This document shows positions 15,848-23,422 of a stretch of DNA of 39,805 bases, piece by piece. Both the position numbers and the translations under genes were made by a program. Source of the stretch: an uncultured Clostridia bacterium (GTDB lineage: Bacteria; Bacillota; Clostridia; Christensenellales; UBA1242); assembly GCA_937907645.1 (NCBI GenBank), contig CALCWV010000061.1:1-39805 (forward strand), written 5' to 3'. The notes under the pieces are model-generated. The model was given only the letters and a program-made list of their open reading frames with translations, did no database searches and had not been told where the DNA came from. The number at the start of each line of letters is the position of its first letter. Position 1 is the stretch's first letter.

Positions 15848-17311
15848 TTATAATATTTTCCCCTGCTCCTTCACGTCTTCATTAACATGTCTTATCTTCT
15901 TTGGATCTACAACATTGTAATCTATGGAAGTCATTTCCTTTTTTTCTTCTTCTAGATCTACGTTTAATGATGCTCCACCACCACTGCCTTCACTTGTTAA
16001 CTTTGACTCACTTTTGTGTTCATTTGTTATATCATCGCCAAGTCTCACTGCAAACATTTCTGCAACGCTTAATCCTGGCTTTGGCTTTTCCTCTTCAGTA
16101 TTCTTTTCAACCTCTTCCTCTTTCTTAGAGGTTTCAGTCTTTTTCACTTCTGGTTTCTTAGGAGTCGCTGGCTTAACTGGAGTAGTAGGCTTAACTGGAG
16201 ATGCAGGCTTTGGATTTTTCTCAATAGGAGTTTTCTTTATGCTAGGTTTTACAGGAGTTTTTTCTTCCTTCTTCCCTAAAAGTGGAACGTAGGTTATAAC
16301 TCCACCCTTCTTCTTGTCTTCCTTCTTTTCTTCATCCTTCTTCTTAGGCTTATCCTTCCCCTTTGGCTTTGAAGCTGACTTCGAGCCTCCTTTTGAAGAG
16401 GATTTCTCTCCACCCGAAGACTTTGCTGCAGGTTTTGCCGGAGCTTCTTGGAACTTCTCTATTACTTCTTCTTTTTTTACATTCAATGTGTCGATAACTT
16501 TGGTCGTTCTATCAAAATCCTTAACAGGAACGATGTATCTTTCAACAGCTTTGCGAACATCTTGATTTTCCTGCGCTAAAACTTTAATTCCACCGTTCTG
16601 CTCAATGACATCATCAAGGATGTCTTTTAATTTCATGTACACATGTGGGACATTTGGCTTTAAAAGGCCACGCTTCTTCACTTCCGCCTTATATTCTTCC
16701 AAAACTTTTTTGCTTACAGTTCCGCCAGAAGCTAATGCATTCAACATTTCAATTATGTAGAGCTCAGAATAGGTTTCCAGAACAAAAATTCTTTCATCGC
16801 TCTTAGCTCTCTTATTTCTTTCAATAACTTTGTCTAAAGCGGCAAAATTTTCGTCATCATCTTTGACGTACTGATCTTCTTCCAACAAAATGTTGAAAGA
16901 TTCTCTTGCTTTTTGCTTAAATTCGTAATTTTTAATATCAATGAAATTTGCTATAAAAGTTTCAATTGTCTCACCATTTAGTTCTTCCATGATATAAAAC
17001 TCGGCAACCATTGAATCCTTGTCAAAATCTTCAAAAACTAATCTAAATTTGAAGGTCTTGCCAAGTCTATCCATTTTAGCGATTAAAAACTCATTTTCTC
17101 TTTTTATCAAAAGTTTCTTATTTAAAACAAACAATTGTTTTAGCTCATCCGAAATAACATATTCTCCATCAACAACTTCTCCAACTAGGCCTTGAGACAA
17201 AACTCTCTCTTCGAGAATAAACTCCTCATAGTCCTGAATTGTTTTATCGGAGACTTCGTTTAATTTATCTTCATTCAGAAAAACTTTGTTTTTAACTTCC
17301 TCTTTTGTCAT
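15848..17311 (-). CDS. Lys/Glu/Pro-rich low-complexity protein (487 residues)
   Basis: Starts MTKEEVKNKVFLNEDKLNEV after AGGAG. The first 270 or so residues look folded, mainly helical and acidic. Residues about 275-400 are a disordered linker rich in Lys, Pro and Ser (KKKDEEKKEDKKKGG, then spaced KPxxPVKPxTPVKP repeats). The last 90 residues are acidic and end DPKKIRHVNEDVKEQGKIL. No signal peptide, membrane segment or known catalytic motif. The layout (folded head, Pro/Lys spacer, conserved-looking tail) suggests a scaffold or adaptor. No family recognised. Confidence 0.7.
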   Translation of the reverse strand: MTKEEVKNKVFLNEDKLNEVSDKTIQDYEEFILEERVLSQGLVGEVVDGEYVISDELKQLFVLNKKLLIKRENEFLIAKMDRLGKTFKFRLVFEDFDKDSMVAEFYIMEELNGETIETFIANFIDIKNYEFKQKARESFNILLEEDQYVKDDDENFAALDKVIERNKRAKSDERIFVLETYSELYIIEMLNALASGGTVSKKVLEEYKAEVKKRGLLKPNVPHVYMKLKDILDDVIEQNGGIKVLAQENQDVRKAVERYIVPVKDFDRTTKVIDTLNVKKEEVIEKFQEAPAKPAAKSSGGEKSSSKGGSKSASKPKGKDKPKKKDEEKKEDKKKGGVITYVPLLGKKEEKTPVKPSIKKTPIEKNPKPASPVKPTTPVKPATPKKPEVKKTETSKKEEEVEKNTEEEKPKPGLSVAEMFAVRLGDDITNEHKSESKLTSEGSGGGASLNVDLEEEKKEMTSIDYNVVDPKKIRHVNEDVKEQGKIL

Positions 17312-17367
17312 AGCTTTTCTCCTAGTAAAATTCTATCATAAAGCAAGCAATTTTGCAACTATTTTTT

Positions 17368-17676
17368 TTATTTTCCAAGTATTGTCATACACTTAGGCTT
17401 TTCCTTTATATCATTGATAGTTATGCCGTTCGCAATACACCTTCCTTTCCTATTAAAAAGGCAATTATTTTCGCACTCAATTTTCATCTTGTTTGTATCT
17501 CTTTGTGGTGCATATTGCGGAGTTTTGCGAAAAATTTTCTTTGATACATCCCTAGTTTTATCCCCGCTATCCTCATATGTTTCACATAAGTCCCCTTGCC
17601 CTATCAAAATATTCTTCGCCTTGCACGTATATCTATCGTTATATTTACATTTTGTTTTGCGACATCTTATATCCAT
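17368..17676 (-). CDS. Cys-rich protein with two DUF1540-like units
   Basis: 102 residues. Two similar halves each hold four or more cysteines. The first is IRCRKTKCKYNDRYTCKAKN followed by ...GDLCETY. The second is IECENNCLFNRKGRCIANG followed by ...KPKCMTI. The spacing C-x3/4-C-x6/8-C-x11/16-C is that of DUF1540, a small likely metal-binding domain common in clostridia. The halves are joined by a basic linker (KTRDVSKKIFRKTPQYAPQR). It lies between the low-complexity gene and the divergent rplI. Function unknown. Confidence 0.75.
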   Translation of the reverse strand: MDIRCRKTKCKYNDRYTCKAKNILIGQGDLCETYEDSGDKTRDVSKKIFRKTPQYAPQRDTNKMKIECENNCLFNRKGRCIANGITINDIKEKPKCMTILGK

Positions 17677-17711
17677 TTTCTCATCTCCTCAATCTAATAT
17701 TGCCCTTTTCC

Positions 17712-17741
17712 TTGACTTTTAGACAGAATTAATAGTAAAAT
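17712..17741 (+). promoter_or_regulatory. Promoter of rplI-tdk
   Basis: TTGACT (17712-17717), an 18-base spacer and TAAAAT (17736-17741), 20 bases before the rplI start. Confidence 0.6.
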
Positions 17742-17761
17742 AAAACTAATTAGGAGGACTT

Positions 17762-18202
17762 ATGAAGGTAGTATTTTTAAAAGACGTAAGAGGAACTGCA
17801 AAAAAAGGCGAGATTAAAGAAGTTGCTGACGGATATGCTAACAACTTTCTAATCAAAAACGGATTTGCTAAAAAAGCTGATAACTCAGCAATCAATGAAT
17901 CAAAAGGCAAAGCTGTAGCGAATGACTATCATAAAGAACAAGAAAGACTAAGGGCTTTAGAACTTAAAAAAGTTTTAGATAATAAACATATTCAACTAAC
18001 AATAAAATGTGGAGAGAATGGAAAAGTTTTCGGCTCAATCACATCAAAAGAAATTGCAGAAGAATTAGCAAAAAATGGCATTGAAATTGACAAGAAAAAA
18101 ATTGATATTTCAGAGCCAATTAAAGCTATCGGAGATTACAAGATTTCAGCAAGAATTTATCCTAACATTGTATCAACTTTTACATTGAGTGTAAGAGCAT
18201 AA
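17762..18202 (+). CDS. rplI: 50S ribosomal protein L9
   Basis: 146 residues, normal length. The N-terminal domain MKVVFLKDVRGTAKKGEIKEVADGYANNFLI carries the L9 signature and binds 23S rRNA. A long connecting helix follows (about 45-75). The C-terminal domain (about 80-146) has KCGENGKVFGSITSKEIAEEL. TTAGGAGG lies five bases before the ATG. It is paired here with tdk instead of the more usual dnaB or rpsR neighbourhood. Confidence 0.97.
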   Translation: MKVVFLKDVRGTAKKGEIKEVADGYANNFLIKNGFAKKADNSAINESKGKAVANDYHKEQERLRALELKKVLDNKHIQLTIKCGENGKVFGSITSKEIAEELAKNGIEIDKKKIDISEPIKAIGDYKISARIYPNIVSTFTLSVRA

Positions 18203-18213
18203 GTGGTGCATAT

Positions 18214-18795
18214 ATGGCGAAATTGTATTTTAAGTATGGTGCAATGGGCAGCAGTAAAACTGCCCAAGCCCTCATGTGTAAATTTAACTACGAGCAGGTC
18301 GGATTTAGAGTTATTCTCTTGAAATCTAGTCTTGACAACAGAGATACTCAAAACAAAGAGATTGTTGTAAAAAGTAGGATTGGGCTTTCCTCTCCATGTC
18401 TAACTTTTAACAAAGATGAAAATCTATATGATCTTGTGGAAAACATTTGTGGATTTGGGAGCAAGTTCGTCGTTATCGTTGATGAGGCTCAGTTCTGCAC
18501 AAGAGAACAAGTAAATCAGCTAAAAGAAGTTTCACTTCATATCCCTGTTCTCTGCTATGGACTACTCACAAACTTTAAGACAGAGCTTTTTGAAGGCTCA
18601 AAAAGACTTGTCGAGCTCGCTGAGTCACTTATGGAAATCAAGTCTGTTTGCAAATGCGGAAAAAAAGCAACAGTGAACGCAAGACTAATTGATGGCGTCG
18701 CAGCGACTGACGGAGAAGAAGTTGTCATTGGCGGAAACGAAACATATCAGGCAATGTGCTACGAATGTTACAAAAAAGCCCAGAAGAAAGCATAA
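18214..18795 (+). CDS. tdk: Thymidine kinase
   Basis: 193 residues, type II thymidine kinase for dTMP salvage. The P-loop is YGAMGSSKT at about residues 8-16. The Walker B/Mg motif is VVIVDEAQFC. The lasso/zinc site has cysteines in CKCGKK and CYECYKK. The catalytic Glu is in DEAQF. It begins eleven bases after rplI, so they share a transcript. Confidence 0.95.
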   Translation: MAKLYFKYGAMGSSKTAQALMCKFNYEQVGFRVILLKSSLDNRDTQNKEIVVKSRIGLSSPCLTFNKDENLYDLVENICGFGSKFVVIVDEAQFCTREQVNQLKEVSLHIPVLCYGLLTNFKTELFEGSKRLVELAESLMEIKSVCKCGKKATVNARLIDGVAATDGEEVVIGGNETYQAMCYECYKKAQKKA

Positions 18796-18874
18796 TAAAA
18801 ATTTAGAGCTAGCACCTTAATTAGGTCTTGCTGCTCACACAACATAAATCTTTAAGCTAGCGCATGAATTATAT

Positions 18875-18906
18875 AAAAAAGAACCTTTTTAAGGTTCTCT
18901 TTTTTA
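18875..18906. terminator. Bidirectional terminator between tdk and the convergent HTH gene
   Basis: An A-run, GAACCTT, short loop, AAGGTTC and a T-run. It serves tdk on the plus strand and overlaps the stop of the minus-strand HTH gene at 18904. Confidence 0.8.
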
Positions 18907-19101
18907 TTCTAATCCTAATAAATAATCACTTGACACTTTAAAGAATATCGCTAGACTTGCAATATAACTTGCTTTTGGCTCATTAACACCATTCTCCCAA
19001 TAAGAAATAGTTCTAACATCTACACCAATAGCTTTTGCCAATGCACATCTAGAGATCTCTTTCTCCTCTCTTAATTCTTTTATCCTTTCAGCTATTATCA
19101 T
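18904..19101 (-). CDS. XRE/Cro-type helix-turn-helix regulator
   Basis: 65 residues, entirely one HTH domain: IKELREEKEISRCALAKAIGVDVRTISYWENGVNEPKASYIASLAIFFKVSSDYLLGLE. The WENG-x-xEPKAS and DYLLG motifs are those of phage-repressor-type XRE proteins. No ribosome binding site precedes the ATG. A TATAAT lies six bases upstream of the ATG, which predicts a leaderless mRNA. It is divergent from the second HTH gene and shares its operator region. Likely a self-regulating repressor. Confidence 0.85.
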   Translation of the reverse strand: MIIAERIKELREEKEISRCALAKAIGVDVRTISYWENGVNEPKASYIASLAIFFKVSSDYLLGLE

Positions 19102-19140
19102 AGCATTATTATAAATCCATAAACAAAATTTTTATTCACT

Positions 19141-19191
19141 CGGAAAAATTCTTCCGAATTATTTGACATTGGAAGAAAACTTCCTTATAAT
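19141..19191. promoter_or_regulatory. Operator pair and consensus promoter between divergent HTH genes
   Basis: Promoter for the rightward gene: TTGACA (19163-19168), 17 bases, TATAAT (19186-19191), a perfect consensus. A palindrome GGAAG-aaaa-CTTCC (19171-19184) fills the spacer. A second one, CGGAA-n6-TTCCG, is at 19141-19156, with centres 29 bases apart (about three helix turns). Binding of one of the HTH proteins here would shut off the rightward promoter. Confidence 0.75.
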
Positions 19192-19212
19192 ATGTTTAAG
19201 GAGAAATAAAAC

Positions 19213-19410
19213 ATGAAAAATTATATAGATATCAAACTCTTAAATTCCGTAATAGAAAGAACAGGCGGAATTAAGGAATTACACAAAAAAAGTGGGGTTT
19301 CAGAAAAAACAATAAAAAATATTTTAGAAGGAAACTCAAATTATAAATTAACAACATTATTTTTAATTGTTGAGAGTTTGGAAATTCCTTTGAAAGAATT
19401 AATATTATAA
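19213..19410 (+). CDS. Small helix-turn-helix protein
   Basis: 65 residues after AAGGAG: IKELHKKSGVSEKTIKNILEGNSNYKLTTLFLIVESLEIPLKEL. The pattern is a compact HTH similar to short XRE proteins (SGVSEKTIKNILEG as the turn and recognition helix). It is driven by the consensus promoter above and divergent to the other HTH gene, a CI/Cro-like layout. No phage or plasmid genes accompany it. Its 3' end is followed at once by a reverse fragment of the M1 repeat. Confidence 0.75.
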   Translation: MKNYIDIKLLNSVIERTGGIKELHKKSGVSEKTIKNILEGNSNYKLTTLFLIVESLEIPLKELIL

Positions 19411-19446
19411 GAAAAATCTCTTGATTTCTGCTGCCATAACTCTGCG
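19411..19446 (-). repeat. M1 repeat, 5' fragment in reverse
   Basis: The minus strand reads GCAGCAGAAATCAAGAGATT then TTTCT, the first 30 bases of M1. The spine does not follow. It matches 36944-36976. Confidence 0.55.
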
Positions 19447-19465
19447 AAATGGGGGAAAAATAATT

Positions 19466-19850
19466 AACTCCTAATTTCATAACCTGTTAGGAGTTGTCAT
19501 ACCAAGTGGCACACTGCCACGAACTGGATTCATTTTGAGAAATATTAAATAAAAAATCATATTCCACGGCATAAGGCTATGCCGTCATACCGACTGGAGC
19601 AGAATTCGTCAGAATGTCGCGAAATGGAGTGTATCTCACAAAACTTTTCAGACAAGTTTTGTGCTTATAAAAAATAAAAATCAAACCTTGGCAAGGTTTG
19701 ATAGATACGCTCCACTCCGTGCTAACGCACTTCGGTCGGTATGACGGACTTAGAAAGTCCGTGTAAGAGGATAAACTCTTAAAGAAATATTTAAGCTAAC
19801 CTAGAAAGCATCGTGATGCTCGATATAACGGGACGGGTAAACCCGCCCGT
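19466..19850. repeat. Hairpin-dense region with a nested palindrome
   Basis: Non-coding. In order: AACTCCTAA/TTAGGAGTT (19466-19495); GTGGC/GCCAC (19506-19520); ACGGCATA/TATGCCGT (19566-19585). Then a nested palindrome. The outer arms CCGTCATACCGAC (19582-19594) and GTCGGTATGACGG (19735-19747) enclose TGGAGTGTATCT (19625) pairing with AGATACGCTCCA (19703). These in turn enclose two hairpins, CACAAAACTT/AAGTTTTGTG and ATCAAACCTTG/CAAGGTTTGAT. After it come ACGGACTT/AAGTCCGT, AAGAG/CTCTT, AGCAT/ATGCT and CGGG-a-CGGGT/ACCCG-CCCG. No gene. Confidence 0.75.
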
Positions 19851-19871
19851 GAATTAGGATTTTTATAAAAT

Positions 19872-20135
19872 AAAAAAAAGGATAATACAATGATTATCCT
19901 AGTTTAATGAATTATGACAGCAGAAATCAAAAGATTTTTCTTGGATTTTGGCATTTTAAGGTTCTCAATAGAGGTTCCTCATTAAGGTTCTTAAAAGGGC
20001 AAAAGACTGAAAAAGAATTGATTTGTGCGGTGCTAAACTAGGCAAGCCCCATAAGGGCGCGCCAGTTTAAAGCTCGCTGTTCTCCTCTGGAATGAGTTTA
20101 GTTCTCTAAATGATTTTCAGAGGTGGACAAAAAAA
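19872..20135 (+). repeat. Composite structured repeat (H0-M1-H1-H2), copy C
   Basis: H0 is GGATAA/TTATCC. The M1 spine spans 19946-20004, with apex TCAAT-A-GAG, gttc, CTC-ATTAA. H1 is at 20036-20067. H2 (20069-20130) has stem CCTCTGGAAT/ATTTTCAGAGG and core GAGTTTAG...CTAAATGA. It is a tandem neighbour of copy D at an offset of 276 bases. Confidence 0.85.
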
Positions 20136-20149
20136 CATTTTCAATTTGT

Positions 20150-20440
20150 AAAAAAGAATAGTATTCAAACTATCCTCGTTTAATGAATTATGACAGCAGA
20201 AATCAAGAGATTTTTCTTGGATTTTGGCATTTTAAGGTTCTCAATAGAGGTTCCTCATTAAGGTTCTTAAAAGGGCAAAAGACTGAAAAAGAATTGATTT
20301 GTGCGGTGCTAAACTAGGCAAGCCCCATAAGGGCGCGCCAGTTTAAAGCTCGCTGTTCATTTCAGGCAGGAGTTTACAACCCCGTAAATGACTGTCTGGA
20401 ATGGACAGCAGTAAACGAAGCTCGGCGAACTTTTACTATT
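20150..20440 (+). repeat. Composite structured repeat (H0-M1-H1-H2), copy D
   Basis: M1 and H1 are nearly identical to copy C (one base seen to differ near 20205). H2 (20344-20430) instead carries stem CAGGCAG/CTGTCTG with basal GCTGT/ACAGC and TCATTT/GAATGG. The duplicated units therefore share M1/H1 but differ in H2, as if modules are exchanged. Confidence 0.85.
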
Positions 20441-20475
20441 TTCATCATTTTTTAGAGTAAAAATCATATACACCC

Positions 20476-20601
20476 GCATCAAGCTAAAAAAGAAAGCAGA
20501 GCGAGGCTCGGCATTCAGCACAGGCAGGCGCGTATTGACATACGTAACTGTCTGGGCTGGATGACAGAAACAAAGCTCTGCGAACTTTTTTAGCTTGATG
20601 C
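20476..20601. repeat. Giant H2-type hairpin containing the prfA stop codon
   Basis: A perfect 17-bp outer stem, GCATCAAGCTAAAAAAG (20476-20492) and CTTTTTTAGCTTGATGC (20585-20601). Inside it are GCAGAGC/GCTCTGC, CATTCAGC/GCTGGATG and CAGGCAG/CTGTCTG, with CGTA/TACG at the apex. The 3' arm is the last codons and stop of prfA (minus strand). Confidence 0.8.
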
Positions 20602-21672
20602 TAGTTTTTCTGTGCGGTCTTTTAATATCAACGCATCAATAAACTGGTCGATATTGCCGTTCAAAACACCTTCCAAATCATATGAAGAAACGCCAACACG
20701 GTGGTCTGTTACACGGCCTTGTGGATAGTTATATGTTCTTACACGCTCACTTCTATCACCTGTGCCGACTTGGCTTTTACGATTTTCTTTAAATTCATTG
20801 TCACGCTGGCTTTGATAGTATTCATAAAGCTTAGCTTTAAGAACGCTCATAGCTTTTTCTTTGTTCTTTAGTTGCGAACGCTGATCTTGGCATGTTACAA
20901 CGATTCCTGTTGGAATATGTGTCATTCTGATTGCTGAGTCGGTTTTGTTAATATGTTGACCACCCGCTCCGCTTGAACGATATGTATCAATTCGCAAATC
21001 ATTTTCTTTGATTTCAAAGTCTACTTCTTCAACTTCTGGAAGAACTGCGACTGTTGCTGTGGATGTATGTATTCTGCCTTGTGTTTCTGTTTCTGGCACA
21101 CGTTGTACTCTGTGAACACCGGCTTCATATTTTAATCTACTATAAGCCCCTTTCCCGCGGATAACGAACGTTGCATCTTTAATTCCTCCGAGCTCTGTTT
21201 CGTTGATATCAATAACTTCAACTTTCCAGCGTTTTTGTTCTGCATAATAGTTGTACATTCTCATAAGCTCTGTTGCAAACAAAGCAGACTCTTCACCACC
21301 TGCGGCAGAACGGATTTCAATGATAATGTTTCCGTCGTCGTTTTCATCTTTAGGCAAAAGAAGAATTTTGATATCTTCCACAAGAGTATCAATCTTATTT
21401 TCTAAGTTATTAATTTCTTCGTGGAACATTTCCCTCATTTCATGGTCTTTTTCGTTTTCAAGTTCTTTTTTGCAAGATTGTAAATCTTCGGTGGCTTTGC
21501 GAAGTTCGATTGATTTCTCAACGATTTCTTCCATTCCACTTCTCTCTTTTACAAGCTTTTTCCACTCTTTATTATCAGCAATGATAGCAGGATCTGACAC
21601 CATGTTTGTCAGTTCGTTGTATCTGTCTATCATTTTTTTTGTTTTTTCTAATATATCATTTAACATTTCCAT
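20590..21672 (-). CDS. prfA: Peptide chain release factor 1
   Basis: 360 residues, normal RF1 length. It reads UAG and UAA and triggers peptide release. The codon-recognition PxT motif appears as RVPETETQGRIHTS, and the catalytic GGQ is in RSSGAGGQHINKTDSAIRM. The coiled domain 1 occupies about residues 1-100. It overlaps the end of the upstream prmC fusion by 17 bases, so enzyme and substrate are co-expressed (PrmC methylates the GGQ glutamine). Its last codons and stop form one arm of a 17-bp perfect inverted repeat. Confidence 0.97.
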   Translation of the reverse strand: MEMLNDILEKTKKMIDRYNELTNMVSDPAIIADNKEWKKLVKERSGMEEIVEKSIELRKATEDLQSCKKELENEKDHEMREMFHEEINNLENKIDTLVEDIKILLLPKDENDDGNIIIEIRSAAGGEESALFATELMRMYNYYAEQKRWKVEVIDINETELGGIKDATFVIRGKGAYSRLKYEAGVHRVQRVPETETQGRIHTSTATVAVLPEVEEVDFEIKENDLRIDTYRSSGAGGQHINKTDSAIRMTHIPTGIVVTCQDQRSQLKNKEKAMSVLKAKLYEYYQSQRDNEFKENRKSQVGTGDRSERVRTYNYPQGRVTDHRVGVSSYDLEGVLNGNIDQFIDALILKDRTEKLASS

Positions 21673-23353
21673 ATTTTGCTTTAACCACCCTATAAATTTT
21701 GTTATAATCCTTTAATCCTTGTATATCTATAAATCCATTTTTTTCTAATATCTTTTTTACGGACGTAAATTGTCCTTTGCCTATCTCAAAGAAAATTAAT
21801 CCATCTTTTTTAAGATGCTGCCCCGCATCCATAATGATTCTTCTGTAAAAATCTAAACCATCTTTTCCACCATCAAGAGCTAGCTTGGGGTCATACTTTT
21901 TAACTTCTTCGTCCAATGTTTCTATCTCTTCTGTTGGGATATATGGAGGATTCGAAACTATTATATCAAATTTTTTACTTTTTTTCAATCCCTGGAACAA
22001 GTCTGATTCAATAAAATCCACTTTAACACCGTTATCTTTTGCGTTTTGCATAGCAACCTCAAGCGCTTGCTTAGAAATATCAACAGCTGTCACTTTGGCT
22101 GGCGAGTTTTTAGCTATCGAGATTGATATCGCTCCGCTTCCAGTACCAATATCCAAAATTTCACACTTTTTTATTCCTTCACTAGCCTTGATAACCTGTT
22201 CAACTAAAATTTCTGTTTCCATTCTTGGCGCTAAGACCTTTTTATTGACTGTAAATCTCATTCCATAGAAATCAACAAATCCAAAAATTGCCGACAAAGG
22301 TTTGCCCGCAGCTCTCTGCTCCGTTGCTTTCATAATTTCTCTATAAGTTTTTTCATCAAATGATCTGACCAGTTTAGCCTCCGCCCTGTTTTTTCCTAAA
22401 ACAGTCGCTATAATCCAGTCCACATCACTCTTGTCATACTTTCCCGCTTTCGTCAGTTTCAATTGCATTTCTGCAAGAAGCGTCGAAAGAGGAATCTTTC
22501 CATTTTCCATTTTTTCTCCATAGTAATTATCTTTCATGCTGAGCTGCGCGTTTAACATTTTCGCAACTTCCACGTGGGTTGTGTTTGGCTTCATGCAAAC
22601 TAGAAACGAAGTGATGATACATGCTTTTTCAAGTTTACTGTTTTTGCCAAGAAGCCATAAAAGCTCATAAGATAAAGTGACAATCCCAAGGAATATTGCT
22701 AAGTTCACAAGCCAGTTTGCCCAAAATGAAATTCTAATTCCAACTAATGTTATCACAAAAGTGCTTAAAAAGAAAACAAAAACAAAGTAATTTAAGAAAT
22801 TAAGGGCTTTATGCTTAAACGAAATCTCGTTATTTGCTTTGTTTTCACTAATTACGTTAATCGCCCCGTTAAATTTATACAGCTCCTGCATTGTCGGAAT
22901 AAAACGAAGAACTAGCATGGTGATAAAGAGAATAAACACTTTTATTATGGCTATTATGAAATTTCTAAGCAAAAAATTTTTGCTCTCTCCTAAAATCGCA
23001 AAGCTAAGTTTTGATGGAACATATCCCAAAAGTAAAAGAGAGAAAGTTATTGCAACAATAAAGCAAAAGAAGTAAATAAGTGTCCTCTTAGTCTTATTAC
23101 TCATTCTGTGAATTTCTTGGCTTAAATTCTCTGCTTGAATCTTCATTGTTTCGGCATAAGATTCAAACATAGCATAAATTCCAAAGAAGAAATAAATTAG
23201 GCCACGCAACACTGGAATATTTGTTAAAAAGTTGTGCTTTTGAGCTTTTGTATTTATCCTATTCTTCCCGTTCGGATCAACAAAAATTGAGATATATCGT
23301 TTTTTGCTATATCCTCGAATCCCAATATTAGTCGGAAAGAATAAATATTTCAT
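21656..23353 (-). CDS. prmC: DUF1385 membrane domain fused to PrmC release-factor methyltransferase
   Basis: 565 residues, about twice the length of PrmC. Residues 1-270 are a DUF1385-type membrane region with about four helices. It includes IPVLRGLIYFFFGIYAMFESYAE and a C-terminal TTHVEVAKMLNAQL matching the usual DUF1385 end. The normal DUF1385 N-terminal GGQAVMEGVMMR box is absent. Residues 275-565 are complete PrmC: helical substrate-binding domain (AEMQLKLTKAG), then PRMETEILVEQV, SAM loop ILDIGTGSGAISI and catalytic NPPY (VSNPPYIPTEE). In many clostridia these two are separate adjacent genes before prfA, so this is a gene fusion that tethers PrmC to the membrane. Confidence 0.93.
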   Translation of the reverse strand: MKYLFFPTNIGIRGYSKKRYISIFVDPNGKNRINTKAQKHNFLTNIPVLRGLIYFFFGIYAMFESYAETMKIQAENLSQEIHRMSNKTKRTLIYFFCFIVAITFSLLLLGYVPSKLSFAILGESKNFLLRNFIIAIIKVFILFITMLVLRFIPTMQELYKFNGAINVISENKANNEISFKHKALNFLNYFVFVFFLSTFVITLVGIRISFWANWLVNLAIFLGIVTLSYELLWLLGKNSKLEKACIITSFLVCMKPNTTHVEVAKMLNAQLSMKDNYYGEKMENGKIPLSTLLAEMQLKLTKAGKYDKSDVDWIIATVLGKNRAEAKLVRSFDEKTYREIMKATEQRAAGKPLSAIFGFVDFYGMRFTVNKKVLAPRMETEILVEQVIKASEGIKKCEILDIGTGSGAISISIAKNSPAKVTAVDISKQALEVAMQNAKDNGVKVDFIESDLFQGLKKSKKFDIIVSNPPYIPTEEIETLDEEVKKYDPKLALDGGKDGLDFYRRIIMDAGQHLKKDGLIFFEIGKGQFTSVKKILEKNGFIDIQGLKDYNKIYRVVKAKYGNVK

Positions 23354-23386
23354 GTACTAATTATTGACAAAGATTATAGATCTAAA

Positions 23387-23410
23387 CAAAAAAAGTGGCT
23401 CAGCCACTCT
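23387..23410 (-). terminator. Intrinsic terminator after the acidic protein gene
   Basis: AGTGGCT, 1-3 base loop, AGCCACT, then T7 in the minus sense, about 15 bases after the stop at 23423. Confidence 0.8.
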
Positions 23411-23422
23411 TATTGTCTTAAA

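Noticed and set aside
19411..20589. Insertion sequence or group II intron
   Set aside because: No transposase, reverse transcriptase or intron domain V is encoded. Only short structured repeats are present.
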